Assembly (NCBI GenBank): GCA_964291545.2
Contig: OZ219861.1
Span: forward strand, 930,001-994,000
Direction of reading: 5' to 3'
Length of the DNA: 64,000 nucleotides
Source of the DNA: G963667675 sp964291545
GTDB lineage: Bacteria; Chloroflexota; Dehalococcoidia; Lucifugimonadales; UBA3495
Of the stretch, positions 33,327-42,883 are shown one piece after another (position 1 is the stretch's first letter; every line of letters starts with the position of its first letter). A program made the position numbers and the translations under genes. The notes beneath the pieces are model-generated. The model was not told the origin of the DNA. It saw only the letters and a list, made by a program, of their open reading frames with translations, and made no database searches.

Positions 33327-34679
33327 CTAAAGCTGGGACAACCGTCCTTTGTAGTCCGGGTCCCACGCCGCCATTAAACCGCGCTTCACTGCTTCCTCGG
33401 GCGGCACCCTCACCTCCATGTTGCCGCTGGTGGGAACAGTCACAACCACTGCATCCTGCGCCAAGACCTGGTAGGTGTCATGGTCGACCCCCAAAAGGTT
33501 CTCCAGCAGCGACTGGTTGTGCTGCCCGAAGGTCGGCGCGGGGCCGCGGATGCACAGCGGAGTCCTCGAGAACTTATACGGCCGACCGATAAAGTGCCTG
33601 GTCCCCATGTTACGTTCAGCAGGGTACGTGACCCGCTCCAAGAATCTGCGGTTTTGGTAATGGGGGTCGAAATGCACGTCCTTGCCCGTCAGCACCGGCC
33701 CGGCGGGAATTCCCTCAGCCTGCAGCGTGTGCATCAACTCATGCTTGTCGAAAGCCGAAGTCCATGCGCTTATGGCTTCGTCGATGCGGTCATGGTTGCT
33801 CTGGCGCCCCGAGACCCCGGCCAAACCAGAGTCTTCTGCCATATCCTCCCGGCCCATCAACCGGCAAAGCGCTTGCCACTGCTCATCGCTCCCCACCGAC
33901 AGCGTAATCCACTGGTCGTCGCCCAGGGCCGGGTAGCAGCCTTGCGGCGCCCGGTAGGGGTGCCGGTTGCCGATGCGGCCACTCACTCGTCCGTTGGCGA
34001 TGGCGTCCATCAGGTACTCCGACGTGAGCATCGCCCCCGACTGGTACATAGCCAGGTCAATCCACTGGCCTTTGCCCGTGCGGTTCCGGTAGCGCAGCGC
34101 CGCGGTGATGGCGAACATGGCCGACCACGTCGACAGAAAGTCTACGAACGATGCCCCGGCTTTCGACGGCGGCCCGCCGGGATAGCCGGTAATCCAGCAG
34201 TGTCCGTGGGTCGCCTCCTGGGTCGTTGCCTGGGCCGGATAGGTCGAATACGGCCCGTCGCCGTGGCCGTAGCCTGTGTTGGACACCATGATGATGTCCG
34301 GCTTGATTTTTCGCAGGTTGGGATAGTCCAGTCCCCAGCGCCGCATCACCCTGGGCGTAAAGTTCTCCATCACCACGTCGCTGATGCTGGCCAACTGCCT
34401 GAACAGGTCCCTGCCCCGCTCGTCCGTCATGTCCAGGACCAGAGACTTCTTGCCGCGGTGCATCAGGTTGTACGTCGATGACCGGTTCCACCAGTCCTCC
34501 CCCGGGTCTGCGTCGGGAAATGTGGCCGCCAGGCCCCCCGTCCTCGATATGTCGGGACGCCCCGGTCCCTCCAGCTTGATTACCTCGGCGCCAAGGTCGG
34601 ACATCAGCCCGCCGCAATAGGGCAGGGCGAAGACGTAAGTGGAATCCACCACACGGATTCCATCCAAGGGCAAAGTCAA
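33327..34679 (-). CDS. CaiB/BaiF-type CoA-transferase, catalytic Asp position altered
   Basis: Family features: VVDSTYVFALPYCGGLMSDL then GAEVIKLEGPGRPD, RGKKSLVLDM, DVVMENFTPRVMRRWGLDY, and a GKGQWIDLAM helix. In the region matching the catalytic GYD of formyl-CoA transferase (QATTQEATHGHCWITG) the Asp position is Ala151 by hand alignment, so normal aspartyl-CoA chemistry is doubtful. Starts with TTG at 34679. Directly downstream (37 bases) of a second CoA-transferase on the same strand; the two may act as a heteromer. Confidence 0.82.
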   Translation of the reverse strand: MTLPLDGIRVVDSTYVFALPYCGGLMSDLGAEVIKLEGPGRPDISRTGGLAATFPDADPGEDWWNRSSTYNLMHRGKKSLVLDMTDERGRDLFRQLASISDVVMENFTPRVMRRWGLDYPNLRKIKPDIIMVSNTGYGHGDGPYSTYPAQATTQEATHGHCWITGYPGGPPSKAGASFVDFLSTWSAMFAITAALRYRNRTGKGQWIDLAMYQSGAMLTSEYLMDAIANGRVSGRIGNRHPYRAPQGCYPALGDDQWITLSVGSDEQWQALCRLMGREDMAEDSGLAGVSGRQSNHDRIDEAISAWTSAFDKHELMHTLQAEGIPAGPVLTGKDVHFDPHYQNRRFLERVTYPAERNMGTRHFIGRPYKFSRTPLCIRGPAPTFGQHNQSLLENLLGVDHDTYQVLAQDAVVVTVPTSGNMEVRVPPEEAVKRGLMAAWDPDYKGRLSQL

Positions 34680-34716
34680 ACGCTACCTCGAACTAGGGCC
34701 GGCAACGGTCAACCGG

Positions 34717-35907
34717 CTAGATTACTCTTTGCTCCCTCAGCCGGGACATCTCCTGGTCGGTATAACCCAAACCGTCCACGTATATCTCCCGGTTGTGTTG
34801 GCCCAGGGTCGGCGCGGGCCGGCAATCGCCATAAGGCGTGAGGCTCATGTTGAACAAAACCGCCGGGACCTTGATTTTTCCCATCACCGGATGCTCGATT
34901 TCCCGGAAGAACTCCCGAGACTCCAGTTGCGGGCACTGGGCCAACTCCGAAGGGTCCTGGACCACTCCGAACAGCATCCTGGCCTGGGCCGCCTTTGGAA
35001 ACAGGTCCCACTTGCTTTGGTCCTTTATAGCCCCGATGACGATTCGGTCGAGTTCTTCGCCGTGCAGCGTCCGTTGTGCTTGGTCGGAAAACCTGTCTTC
35101 CAGTAACTCCGGCGCGCCGAAAAACCCGGCAATATCCGGCCACGAGGCCCCGCCCCCAGGTTGGACGATTATCCAGCCGTCGGCGCAGGGCATTGGGTTG
35201 CCGAAGTTGCTGCCGCTGGCCAAGCGGCGGGGCTGCGTCCCACCGGTAAACGCATACATGGTCTGCGTAGCCATCATCGTCGAGGCCACGCACTCGGTTA
35301 CCGACACGTCGACGTGCTCCCCCAGCCCGGTCCGTTCCCGGCCAAACAGGGCTATCGAAGTGGCCGCCGCCCCGTTCAACCCGCCTTCGTATTGGGCTTG
35401 GAACCCTCCGTGCTTCAGCGGCTCCCGTCCCTGGACTCCGCTGATGCTCATAATCATTCCCATGGCGTAGTTTACGATCTCTTCCCCTTGGTATTGGCTG
35501 TAGGGCCCGGTCTGGCCGAACGGCGTAATTGAAGTCATTACCAGCCCTGGATTCAACTTTTCCAAGGCGTGGTAGTCCAGCCCGATAGACTTCAAGTAGC
35601 CTGGCCTATACGACTCAACGATCACGTCCACCTGGGGAACCAACGACTTGAAGAGACCCTGTCCTTCCACCGTTCCCAAGTTGACCGTGGCACCCTTTTT
35701 GTTGAGGTTCATCACTAGGAAAAAAAGGCTTTTCTCCGGATGGGGGTCGTCGCCGAAGAAGGGCCCCATGCCGCGCAGTACTGCTCCCTCCGGGGGCTCC
35801 AACTTAAGCACGTCGGCGCCGTAGTCGGCCAGCAAGCGGCTGCAAAAGGACCCGGCGATGTCTTCGCTCAGGTCCAATACTTTTACGCCTTCCAGTAAGC
35901 TTGGCGA
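34717..35907 (-). CDS. CaiB/BaiF-type CoA-transferase, Glu at the catalytic position
   Basis: VLDLSEDIAGSFCSRLLADY then GADVLKLEPPEGA, NKKGATVNLG, DVIVESYRPGYLKSIGLDY and TPFGQTGPYSQY. The usual catalytic Asp is Glu143 (GEEIVNYAMG) by hand alignment. The GTG at 35907 (VSPSLLEGVK) is preferred over an upstream TTG at 35937 because AGGAGAA lies 3-9 bases before it. It heads a two-gene minus-strand unit with the other CoA-transferase. Confidence 0.83.
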   Translation of the reverse strand, partial: SPSLLEGVKVLDLSEDIAGSFCSRLLADYGADVLKLEPPEGAVLRGMGPFFGDDPHPEKSLFFLVMNLNKKGATVNLGTVEGQGLFKSLVPQVDVIVESYRPGYLKSIGLDYHALEKLNPGLVMTSITPFGQTGPYSQYQGEEIVNYAMGMIMSISGVQGREPLKHGGFQAQYEGGLNGAAATSIALFGRERTGLGEHVDVSVTECVASTMMATQTMYAFTGGTQPRRLASGSNFGNPMPCADGWIIVQPGGGASWPDIAGFFGAPELLEDRFSDQAQRTLHGEELDRIVIGAIKDQSKWDLFPKAAQARMLFGVVQDPSELAQCPQLESREFFREIEHPVMGKIKVPAVLFNMSLTPYGDCRPAPTLGQHNREIYVDGLGYTDQEMSRLREQRVI

Positions 35908-36202
35908 CACGGGTTCTCCTGGGTCAGAGAGTGTCAAACGTGAAGCCTCCCGACTGACCGGAGGGCATCATCGAGGCTGTCGGGAATTGTAAACGAACCG
36001 CCAACATCCTGGCTAGTTTCGCGCCCAATCGCACACGTGGGAATTCCGTCCCCAACTTCACTAGCAACGCCCAGCCGCTGGCGGTTGACGCACCCCAAGC
36101 ACCGTAGTATAGTCCGGGCGATTCCAAGAAAGCCTAAGTTCAGCAAATTTTATTTCCCCTGGGCGGCGCGCCCGCACAGGGGTGCGGCGGAAGGACGAAG
36201 CA

Positions 36203-36997
36203 ATGAGGTTTCAAGACAAAGTGGCGGTAATCACCGCCGCAGCCAGCGGTATAGGGCAAGCCACTGCCAAGATTATGGCGGGCGAAGGGGCGAAGCTGGT
36301 GGCCGTGGATATCAGCGCTCCTGGCTTGGCCGCCATGGCCGAGGAGATTGAAGCCGCCGGCGGCGACGTCACCACCATGCAGGCCAATGTGCTGGATACT
36401 GTAGAAGTAGAGAACTTGGTGGAATCCATCATCGACAAGTTTGGGCGCATAGACATCCTGGTCAATGCAGTAGGCGGCAGCAACGTCCTGGTAGACACCG
36501 ATGGGAACAAGTCCGCCCTCATGGCTAATAACGCGGCCCTGGTGGAGGAGTTAAGCCCGGAAGCATGGGATACCTCTATCGAGTTCAACCTCCGAGGGAC
36601 CTTCTTGTGCACCAAGGCTGTCGTGCCCCACATGAAGAAGCAAGGCAGCGGGAAGATAGTGAACTTTTCCTCCATTTCCGGCCATGCCGTCGGCGATACC
36701 AACACCGCTTACGTTGCAGCCAAGGCCGGAATCATAGCCTTTACCAAGAAAGTATCGACTGAATTGGGCCCTCACGGCATAAACTGCAACGCCATCGCCC
36801 CTGGGGTGACCTTGACCGGCAGGGCCCAGTCCAGTTGGGCCAACAAGACTGAGGAGGAGAAGCGGGTCTTTACCGACCGCATACCCATGAGGCGGCTGGG
36901 TCAACCGGTGGACCAGGCCAACGCCGTCGCCTTTCTGTCTTCGGCTGAGTCTGACTACATCACTGGCGTAACCATTGACGTAAGCGGCGGCCGCTAA
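36203..36997 (+). CDS. Short-chain dehydrogenase/reductase
   Basis: Classical SDR of about 264 residues: AAASGIGQATA cofactor motif, ILVNAVGGSN, catalytic Ser in NFSSISGHA, Tyr-Lys in YVAAKAG, C-terminal YITGVTIDVSGGR. ATG 36203 with GGAAGGA upstream; an in-frame GTG at 36182 is less likely. It has an insertion around residues 95-115 (DTDGNKSALMANNAALVEEL) compared with ordinary SDRs. Divergent from the CoA-transferase pair, so possibly the same pathway. Less similar to the 27 kb pair than they are to each other. Confidence 0.88.
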   Translation: MRFQDKVAVITAAASGIGQATAKIMAGEGAKLVAVDISAPGLAAMAEEIEAAGGDVTTMQANVLDTVEVENLVESIIDKFGRIDILVNAVGGSNVLVDTDGNKSALMANNAALVEELSPEAWDTSIEFNLRGTFLCTKAVVPHMKKQGSGKIVNFSSISGHAVGDTNTAYVAAKAGIIAFTKKVSTELGPHGINCNAIAPGVTLTGRAQSSWANKTEEEKRVFTDRIPMRRLGQPVDQANAVAFLSSAESDYITGVTIDVSGGR

Positions 36998-37270
36998 ATC
37001 CTCCGATCTCCATCCAGCGACAACCCTGGCGTCCCTACGGTCTGCCTGCCGCGTCGCCACCGATCTGGCCTTGGCTGATCGGGGTGTCCCACGACCCCTG
37101 GTCCTGAACGCGCCGGTTTGCTTCCCGACGTCTGATCACCGTCAACCAGGGTAGAGCACTTAGCGCTCTCGCTGCAGCTCGTTCTGGATCGGCCACGCTG
37201 GAAGCCACACAAAGGCCGGTGGCCTGGGGCACCCCTAGTCACATAAGATACGATAGGTAAACCTTTGCCA

Positions 37271-37828
37271 ATGGGATTGCTGCGTGTGGAGTCTGACCGC
37301 TCCATGCCCTATACTGTGTCCATACGAGTGGGTGGTAAGGGAGTTATGTGTCCGGAACTGCGTACCCATCACAGCGATGAAACTGAGACTGATGCCTTAC
37401 CGGTCGACCTCGCTGCGTGCGTGGGCGACTTGATAAATGCTTATGCCAAGGGATCGGCGCAGCAGATGCACCTTGACGACATAAGCCCCGTGGAGTTCAG
37501 CCTTCTCAAGGCCTGCATGGAGCGAAGAGAATCTACTGCCACGGACCTTGCCGAGGTCTTGCCGGTGGATGCGTCGCGGATCAGCCGCATAGTGACCGGC
37601 CTGGTCAAGAAGGGTCTGTTGATCAGGCGACGTCTGCGGAATGACAGGCGCATCGTGATGCTGCGTTTGTCCGAACAAGGCAAGGAGCTTACTTCGCTGC
37701 TTGCCCGGCGCCTTGCAGCCTATGACGCCAGACTTACTGAGAACATCGGCGAAGAAGACCTGATCACGTTCCGGTCCGTCATCCTCAAGATTCTTGCCAA
37801 CCAGGCAGCAATAGAACCCCAGCCATAA
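37271..37828 (+). CDS. MarR-family transcriptional regulator
   Basis: Dimeric winged-helix repressor. Helix-turn-helix SPVEFSLLKACMERRESTAT, DLAEVLPVDASRISRIVTGL, and wing RRRLRNDRRIVMLRLSEQG, with dimerising N- and C-terminal helices. The start is uncertain: ATG at 37271 or 37304, or an in-frame ATG after GGGAG at 37346; the last gives a more usual length. It lies downstream of the SDR and upstream of the SulP gene, either of which may be a target. Ligand unknown. Confidence 0.82.
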   Translation: MGLLRVESDRSMPYTVSIRVGGKGVMCPELRTHHSDETETDALPVDLAACVGDLINAYAKGSAQQMHLDDISPVEFSLLKACMERRESTATDLAEVLPVDASRISRIVTGLVKKGLLIRRRLRNDRRIVMLRLSEQGKELTSLLARRLAAYDARLTENIGEEDLITFRSVILKILANQAAIEPQP

Positions 37829-38395
37829 CCGCTACAACCCCGTAGCTCGCCGGGGTCTATGGTTTCCGCCAGTTTCGGTAAGCCGAACCCTCTTGCCGAC
37901 CCCTTATGTTTCTGACTCTTCTGGTGTAATATTATCGCTATTGGCATGCACGCCGCGCCGAGGCGCGCCTAAAACACCAATGCGCTGTGTACACATGGCG
38001 GGAGTATCCCAACACCGCGGGCAATTGAACGGTGGCGGCCGCTCCCATGGCCGACATCACCGCAGCGATTAGGCAAGGATTTCAGGTACTAAGGGCGGGC
38101 CGCCCTCGCTCGCCGCAATCCCAGTAACGCGGGTTCTACCTGCGCTTCTGAAACAAGCTCGTAGCGCCTCAGGGTACGAAGAGCGTGATGGAATAGTAGA
38201 GGCTAGAGGGATTGCATACTGCTGCTTAAACATCCCTCAGCATCAGATGGCTTAACCCCGGGAACAATTGGGTTTGACGGCGTACTCCATGAGGGAAAGG
38301 ACTAAGGCAGACTAGGAAACGCCTTAGAGTAGCGTATGCGGACAATTTTCTTTGTCATTTGGTAAGGACAGCCGAAACTACCGACGGAGTCTCAT
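37829..38395. other. 567-bp gene-free region
   Basis: Begins with a hairpin CCCCG/CGGGG (about 37839-37857) after the MarR stop, without a T-run, then no coding potential. Nothing else recognisable; the SulP promoter is probably in the last 200 bases. Confidence 0.5.
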
Positions 38396-40051
38396 TTGCT
38401 GAGCCGCTTCTCCATATCGGAGCAGGGGTACAACCTCCAAACCCTTCGCGGGGACGTCCTCGGCGGCATAACTGCTGCGGTGGTCAGCCTGCCGGTGGCG
38501 CTGGCTTTCGGCTTGGCGGTCTTCGGCCCTGAGGATGGCCCGGCAGCCGGGATGTACGGCGCAATCTCCGTTGGTTTCTTTGCCGCGGTGTTCGGCGGCA
38601 CACGCTCTCTCATATCTGGTCCAACCGGTTCGATGACGGTGGCCATGGCAGTTATCGTCGCTGCCAGCAAACCGGAAAACATAGCCGAGGCATTTACCAT
38701 CGTCATCATGGCCGGGCTGATACAGATGCTGTTCGGCCTGCTGAGAATCGGGCGATACGTGACCTACACACCCTACTCCGTCATATCAGGGTTCATGTCG
38801 GGAGTGGGAGTGATCATCATTCTGGTGCAGATCCTGCCCTTCCTGGGCGCTCCCGTCGCAGCCGGGGGGCCGATTGGCACCCTGCGCAACATTTCGGACG
38901 TGATTGAGCACTTCGAGACCAACGCCGTGATCATCGCCGGAGTGACCCTTGCCGCAGCCCTGGCTTGGCCAACAAGAATCGACAAGTACCTACCCGCCAC
39001 CCTTGTAGCGCTGGCGGTCGGAACTCTAATCGGGCTGCTATGGTTCACCGATGCGCCGGAAATCGGCATGGTGCCCACTGACCTACCTTCTTTTCACCTG
39101 CCTGAGCTTTCGCCAGGCGTGATAGTGCGGTCGATTGAGCCAGCCTTGATCATTGCCCTGGTGGGTTCCGTGGACACTCTGCTCACCGCCCTGGTGGGCG
39201 ACTCGATGACCCGGGCGCGCCACGACCCCAGCAAAGAGCTGCTGGCCCAAGGCATCGGCAACGTGTTTGCTGGGTTTATCCGCGGCCTGCCGGGGTCCGG
39301 GGCCACTCCCAGCACTGTGGCTAACATCCGAGCCGGTGGAAGCACTTTGGTCGCAGGGGTGATTTCCGTAGCCATTCTAGTGGTTCTGGTACTGGTTCTG
39401 GGGGACTACGTGGCGAGAATACCCAATGCAGTCCTGGCCGGCATCCTGGTGAAGGTAGCCATAGACACAATTGACTGGCGATTTTTGACGCGCATTCAGC
39501 ACGTTCAACGGGAGCACATGGTGGTGATGCTCCTGACTCTTGGACTGACCGTGTTCCTGGACTTGGTAGCCGCCGTCGCCGTAGGCATGATCGCTGCCGC
39601 AGTAACCAGCGCGCGGCAGTTCGAGCGCCTGGAGATGGACAGCGTAATCTCCACGCCGCTATTGGATCAGACTTTCTTTGGCACCGAAGCAAACGGCGAA
39701 GAGACAGACATGCTTTCCGCCAGGGTCGGACTGGTAGCCCTCAAGGGGACATTTACCGTCGCATCCTCGAGCAAACTAATCGACACAATTGGAGCGGACA
39801 TCCGAGACCACGAAGTGGTGATCCTGGACTTCACCGACACGGTATATGTCGACGACAGCGCAGCCCTGGTAGTTGAGCGGCTCGTCGAAGCGGCCGACAT
39901 CCAGGACACACACTGTATAGTGATGGGCCTGTCGGGTATGCCCGCCCGCAGTCTGCAGGCGCTGGACGTCCTTAAGCGGGTTCCAGAGGACCAGATAGTG
40001 GGCGACTGGGCCGAGGCGCGGGAAACCGCCTCAAGGCTGCTAGCGGTGTAA
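38396..40051 (+). CDS. SulP-family anion transporter with STAS domain (second copy)
   Basis: Paralogue of the gene at 31316, 551 residues, sharing GGITAAVVSLP, AVFGGTRSLISGPTGSMTVA, PYSVISGFMSG, GLPGSGATPST and the STAS sequence VVILDFTDTVYVDDSAALVV. It starts with TTG at 38396 after GGAG (38386-38389). A small membrane protein follows 20 bases downstream. A beta-carbonic anhydrase lies 2 kb away on the same strand, which makes bicarbonate a reasonable candidate substrate, but sulfate is equally possible on sequence alone. Confidence 0.88.
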   Translation: MLSRFSISEQGYNLQTLRGDVLGGITAAVVSLPVALAFGLAVFGPEDGPAAGMYGAISVGFFAAVFGGTRSLISGPTGSMTVAMAVIVAASKPENIAEAFTIVIMAGLIQMLFGLLRIGRYVTYTPYSVISGFMSGVGVIIILVQILPFLGAPVAAGGPIGTLRNISDVIEHFETNAVIIAGVTLAAALAWPTRIDKYLPATLVALAVGTLIGLLWFTDAPEIGMVPTDLPSFHLPELSPGVIVRSIEPALIIALVGSVDTLLTALVGDSMTRARHDPSKELLAQGIGNVFAGFIRGLPGSGATPSTVANIRAGGSTLVAGVISVAILVVLVLVLGDYVARIPNAVLAGILVKVAIDTIDWRFLTRIQHVQREHMVVMLLTLGLTVFLDLVAAVAVGMIAAAVTSARQFERLEMDSVISTPLLDQTFFGTEANGEETDMLSARVGLVALKGTFTVASSSKLIDTIGADIRDHEVVILDFTDTVYVDDSAALVVERLVEAADIQDTHCIVMGLSGMPARSLQALDVLKRVPEDQIVGDWAEARETASRLLAV

Positions 40052-40071
40052 CAAATATAGGAGGGAGTGTT

Positions 40072-40506
40072 ATGGAATCATTGTTGAGCAGATTGGTAGC
40101 GGTTTACTTGGTAGGCGTCGGAACGGCGGTCGCGGCGTACTTCATTATCAACCCGTTCATCAGTGATTCCTTCGACGTCCTGAGCGTCTGGTACGTGCTG
40201 GATGTCCTGATGGTCATAGCGCTGGCGCTGGCGCTGGTCTTCAACTTCTCTCGCAAGCTGGAGGCGGAACGGGACTCGGAAAGAGCATCCGCACTTCCGT
40301 TGCTGGAAGCCAAAACCGCCTTCTACCTAACCGCAGGCGTCACAATCCTGTTTCTGCACAACTGGTTTTCCCTGCTGGCCCTGGGGGAGGACAGCCTGGA
40401 CGGCAACCACCAGGCCTGGATAATCTGGGCGGTAGTGGACGTGGCATTGCCGCTCATCATGTGGGCCACCGGCTATCGGTTGTGGCGCAGGGCGTCCAAC
40501 GGCTGA
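40072..40506 (+). CDS. Small four-helix membrane protein, partner of SulP
   Basis: 144 residues with four hydrophobic segments (AVYLVGVGTAVAAYFII, YVLDVLMVIALALALVF, AFYLTAGVTILFLHNWF, IIWAVVDVALPLIMWAT) and a charged cytoplasmic loop (RKLEAERDSERAS). No family recognised. An AGGAGGGAG ribosome site directly precedes it and it sits 20 bases after the SulP stop, so co-expression is very likely; it may be an accessory or regulatory subunit. Confidence 0.75.
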   Translation: MESLLSRLVAVYLVGVGTAVAAYFIINPFISDSFDVLSVWYVLDVLMVIALALALVFNFSRKLEAERDSERASALPLLEAKTAFYLTAGVTILFLHNWFSLLALGEDSLDGNHQAWIIWAVVDVALPLIMWATGYRLWRRASNG

Positions 40507-40589
40507 ACTACTCAGCCGTCGTTATGACGGGCCAAGAGTAACCTAAAGCCGGACCCAAGGTTGCAGGCCTTCCGATGGGGTCGACGGGG

Positions 40590-41927
40590 CTAGGGCGTAG
40601 GAGCCGGTCCCAAGACCTGGTAGCCCAGGTTGTCGTCGGTCCGCTCTGCAACTGGCAGCACTTGGACGACTACGTTGGCCAGTCCCACCACGTCGCCGTT
40701 TTCGTCAAAGCTGTAGTCTTCGCCGATGGCCCCGCTCCAGGTAAGGTTGTTCAGGCAGTCCCGGAAGCCGTCGGCATCCTGGTCGTCTTCAGTCTGCTTC
40801 AGGCACTCGGCGGCGATGTAGACGTCGTCGTAAGCGGAACCTTGGAACCAGGGCAACGTGGCAACTGTTCCGTAACGCTCTTGGAAGTTCTCCAGGAACT
40901 CCCTGCCGGCGGCGGTGGTCAGGTCGGGATTGGGAATGACTGCCTTCAGGCCTGTGGCGGCTTCGCCCGCTATGTTCAGGGCCTCGGGCGCGGTGGGGAC
41001 GATTTCCGAGTAAATGGGGCCATCGTATCCCAACTCCCGGGCCTGCTTGATAATAGTGCCACCGGAAACTTCACCTTGAGCCGCCAGGAGAAGGGCGTCT
41101 GGGTCCTGGTTAAGCAGTTTGGTCAGGTGGCTGCGGAAGTCGGTGGTATCGGACGAGTAACGCTCCGACCCCGCGACAGAGCCGCCCAGTTCCTCGAAAC
41201 GGGCTACGGCAGTGCTCCGGGCCCCTTCGGCATAGTCGGTAGACTCGTTGATGGTGGCGATTGTGCGTACCCCGTCGACCCAGAGGGTGTTGCCGATGTC
41301 TATGCCCAGATTGAGGTCGTTGATGGCCGTGCGGAAGACGTAATCGCCGGCGGAGGCGATGTCGGGGCTGGTGGCGGATGCGGAGAGAAGGACAACGCCA
41401 TCCCGCTGGGCTAGAGGGGCCGCGCCGAGGGTAGAGCCGCTGCAGGTGGCGCCCAGGATAATCTTGACGCCGTCCACATCAGTGAGCTTTCTGTAGGCAG
41501 TTATGGCATCTTGGGCCGCACACTTGGAGTCCTCGACTTTGAGTTCAAGCATCCGGCCGTTGATCCCGCCGGCGGCGTTAATCTCCTCCACGGCCAACAG
41601 CTTGGCCTGGTACAACGGGTTGCCGTAGGACTCGGCAACACCGGTAAGGGCGTCCATTGCGCCAATGACGAAGGGCTCTCCAGGCGCGGTCGGTGTAGGA
41701 CTTGGGGCGACGGTTGGCTCAGGTGTGGCTGCAGGCGCGGTCGGTGTAGGACTTGGGGCGACAGTTGGCTCAGCGGTGGCTGCGGGCGCGGTCGGTGTAG
41801 GACTTGGGGCGACAGTTGGCTCAGCGGTGGCAGTGGGGGCTGACGTAGGGTCTGAACCGCAAGCCAATGCTGCAAAAGTCAGCAGGCCAAGCAAGACCAC
41901 TATCTTGCAGAACTTGGACAGTAGCAT
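40590..41927 (-). CDS. ABC-type substrate-binding lipoprotein (Leu/Ile/Val-type fold)
   Basis: Lipobox ALAC (Cys23), then a linker made of three near-identical 17-residue repeats (TAEPTVAPSPTPTAPA) and a periplasmic-binding-protein type I domain from PFVIGAMDALTGVAESYG, with GGINGRMLELKVEDSKC. It has no permease or ATPase nearby, unlike the receptor at 2918, so it may feed another Liv-type transporter. 445 residues. Convergent with the small membrane protein gene. Confidence 0.87.
   Translation of the reverse strand: MLLSKFCKIVVLLGLLTFAALACGSDPTSAPTATAEPTVAPSPTPTAPAATAEPTVAPSPTPTAPAATPEPTVAPSPTPTAPGEPFVIGAMDALTGVAESYGNPLYQAKLLAVEEINAAGGINGRMLELKVEDSKCAAQDAITAYRKLTDVDGVKIILGATCSGSTLGAAPLAQRDGVVLLSASATSPDIASAGDYVFRTAINDLNLGIDIGNTLWVDGVRTIATINESTDYAEGARSTAVARFEELGGSVAGSERYSSDTTDFRSHLTKLLNQDPDALLLAAQGEVSGGTIIKQARELGYDGPIYSEIVPTAPEALNIAGEAATGLKAVIPNPDLTTAAGREFLENFQERYGTVATLPWFQGSAYDDVYIAAECLKQTEDDQDADGFRDCLNNLTWSGAIGEDYSFDENGDVVGLANVVVQVLPVAERTDDNLGYQVLGPAPTP
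41683..41835 (-). repeat. 51-bp tandem repeat coding the lipoprotein linker
   Basis: Three 51-bp units (from 41683, 41734 and 41785), in frame, each coding 17 residues of the Pro/Thr linker. Near-identity at DNA level suggests recent expansion; unit number probably varies between strains without frameshift. Confidence 0.85.
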
Positions 41928-42158
41928 ACGCCCTCCAATGGTCTATCTATTTCAGGTTCGCCCCGCCGCAGGCCGATGCTGGAGAGGCAGACCTCCTAAA
42001 CGCGATACTAGGTATCGTAAGCGTTGTCCGCACCATGGTCAACCGCCACATCTGGTGAGAAACCACCAGCGCTGGTCGATACAAGGCCTGGTATGATTGA
42101 AAGGCGGTCAACCCTGTCGGATACTTGCTAAGGTACCATCCTCGACAAGGAGCTTCCC

Positions 42159-42656
42159 ATGACGGCAGTGGACGAGCTTCTAAGCAACAATGCCCGCTAC
42201 GCGGAGACCTTCGACAAGGGCGATTTGCCCGCGCCCCCAAGCCGCAATCTGGCAGTTGTGGCTTGCATGGACGCTCGACTGGACACCCACAAGCTCCTGG
42301 GTCTGCGAGAGGGTGATGCCCACGTGATCCGCAACGCCGGGGGAGTGGTCACCGATGACGTTATCCGTTCGCTGGTGATATCCCAGCGTTTGTTGGGCAC
42401 TCGCGTGATAGTGCTGATTCACCACACGGGCTGCGGCATGGCTACTTTTCGAGACGACGAAGTAAAGGACGCCATCGAAGCGGAGACCGGCCTCCGGCCC
42501 TCCTTTGCGCTGGAGGCGTTTGGAGATCTGGAACAGGATGTGAAACAGTCCATCGCCCGTATACAGGCCAGCCCGTTCATCCCCAACAAAGACCTCATCC
42601 GTGGTTTCATATATGACTGCGCCACGGGCAGGCTGAACGAAGTCAGCGGGGCATGA
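42159..42656 (+). CDS. Beta-class carbonic anhydrase
   Basis: Cytoplasmic zinc enzyme interconverting CO2 and bicarbonate. Zinc ligands Cys36 and the CMDAR motif (Asp38, Arg40), then His89 and Cys92 in HHTGCGM. Short form of 165 residues, like small bacterial beta enzymes. ATG 42159 after AAGGAG. The nearest possible functional partner is the SulP transporter at 38396, though a minus-strand gene lies between. Confidence 0.9.
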   Translation: MTAVDELLSNNARYAETFDKGDLPAPPSRNLAVVACMDARLDTHKLLGLREGDAHVIRNAGGVVTDDVIRSLVISQRLLGTRVIVLIHHTGCGMATFRDDEVKDAIEAETGLRPSFALEAFGDLEQDVKQSIARIQASPFIPNKDLIRGFIYDCATGRLNEVSGA

Positions 42657-42751
42657 ATGGTTGACCCGTGGCAAAACCTGGCGGCCGGGGCTGGAAAACG
42701 CCTCATAATTGGATACCCCGGGCAGATTGACCGCCGCGACCGAACCGGCCC

Positions 42752-42785
42752 TGTAGGCAGGTCTGCACACGAATCCGTGCCTACA
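42752..42785. repeat. Palindromic element after the carbonic anhydrase
   Basis: TGTAGGCA and TGCCTACA form an 8-base stem around an 18-base loop. It may be a terminator without T-run or a dispersed palindrome. Confidence 0.45.
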
Positions 42786-42883
42786 GCGCTGCCTATGAAG
42801 CCGCCTGTTGACTCCAAGCGTATTACCTCACGCGCCGGTGAAGTTTCCCGCATTCTGTTGCTGCAATCCTCAGCGGAGGGGAA

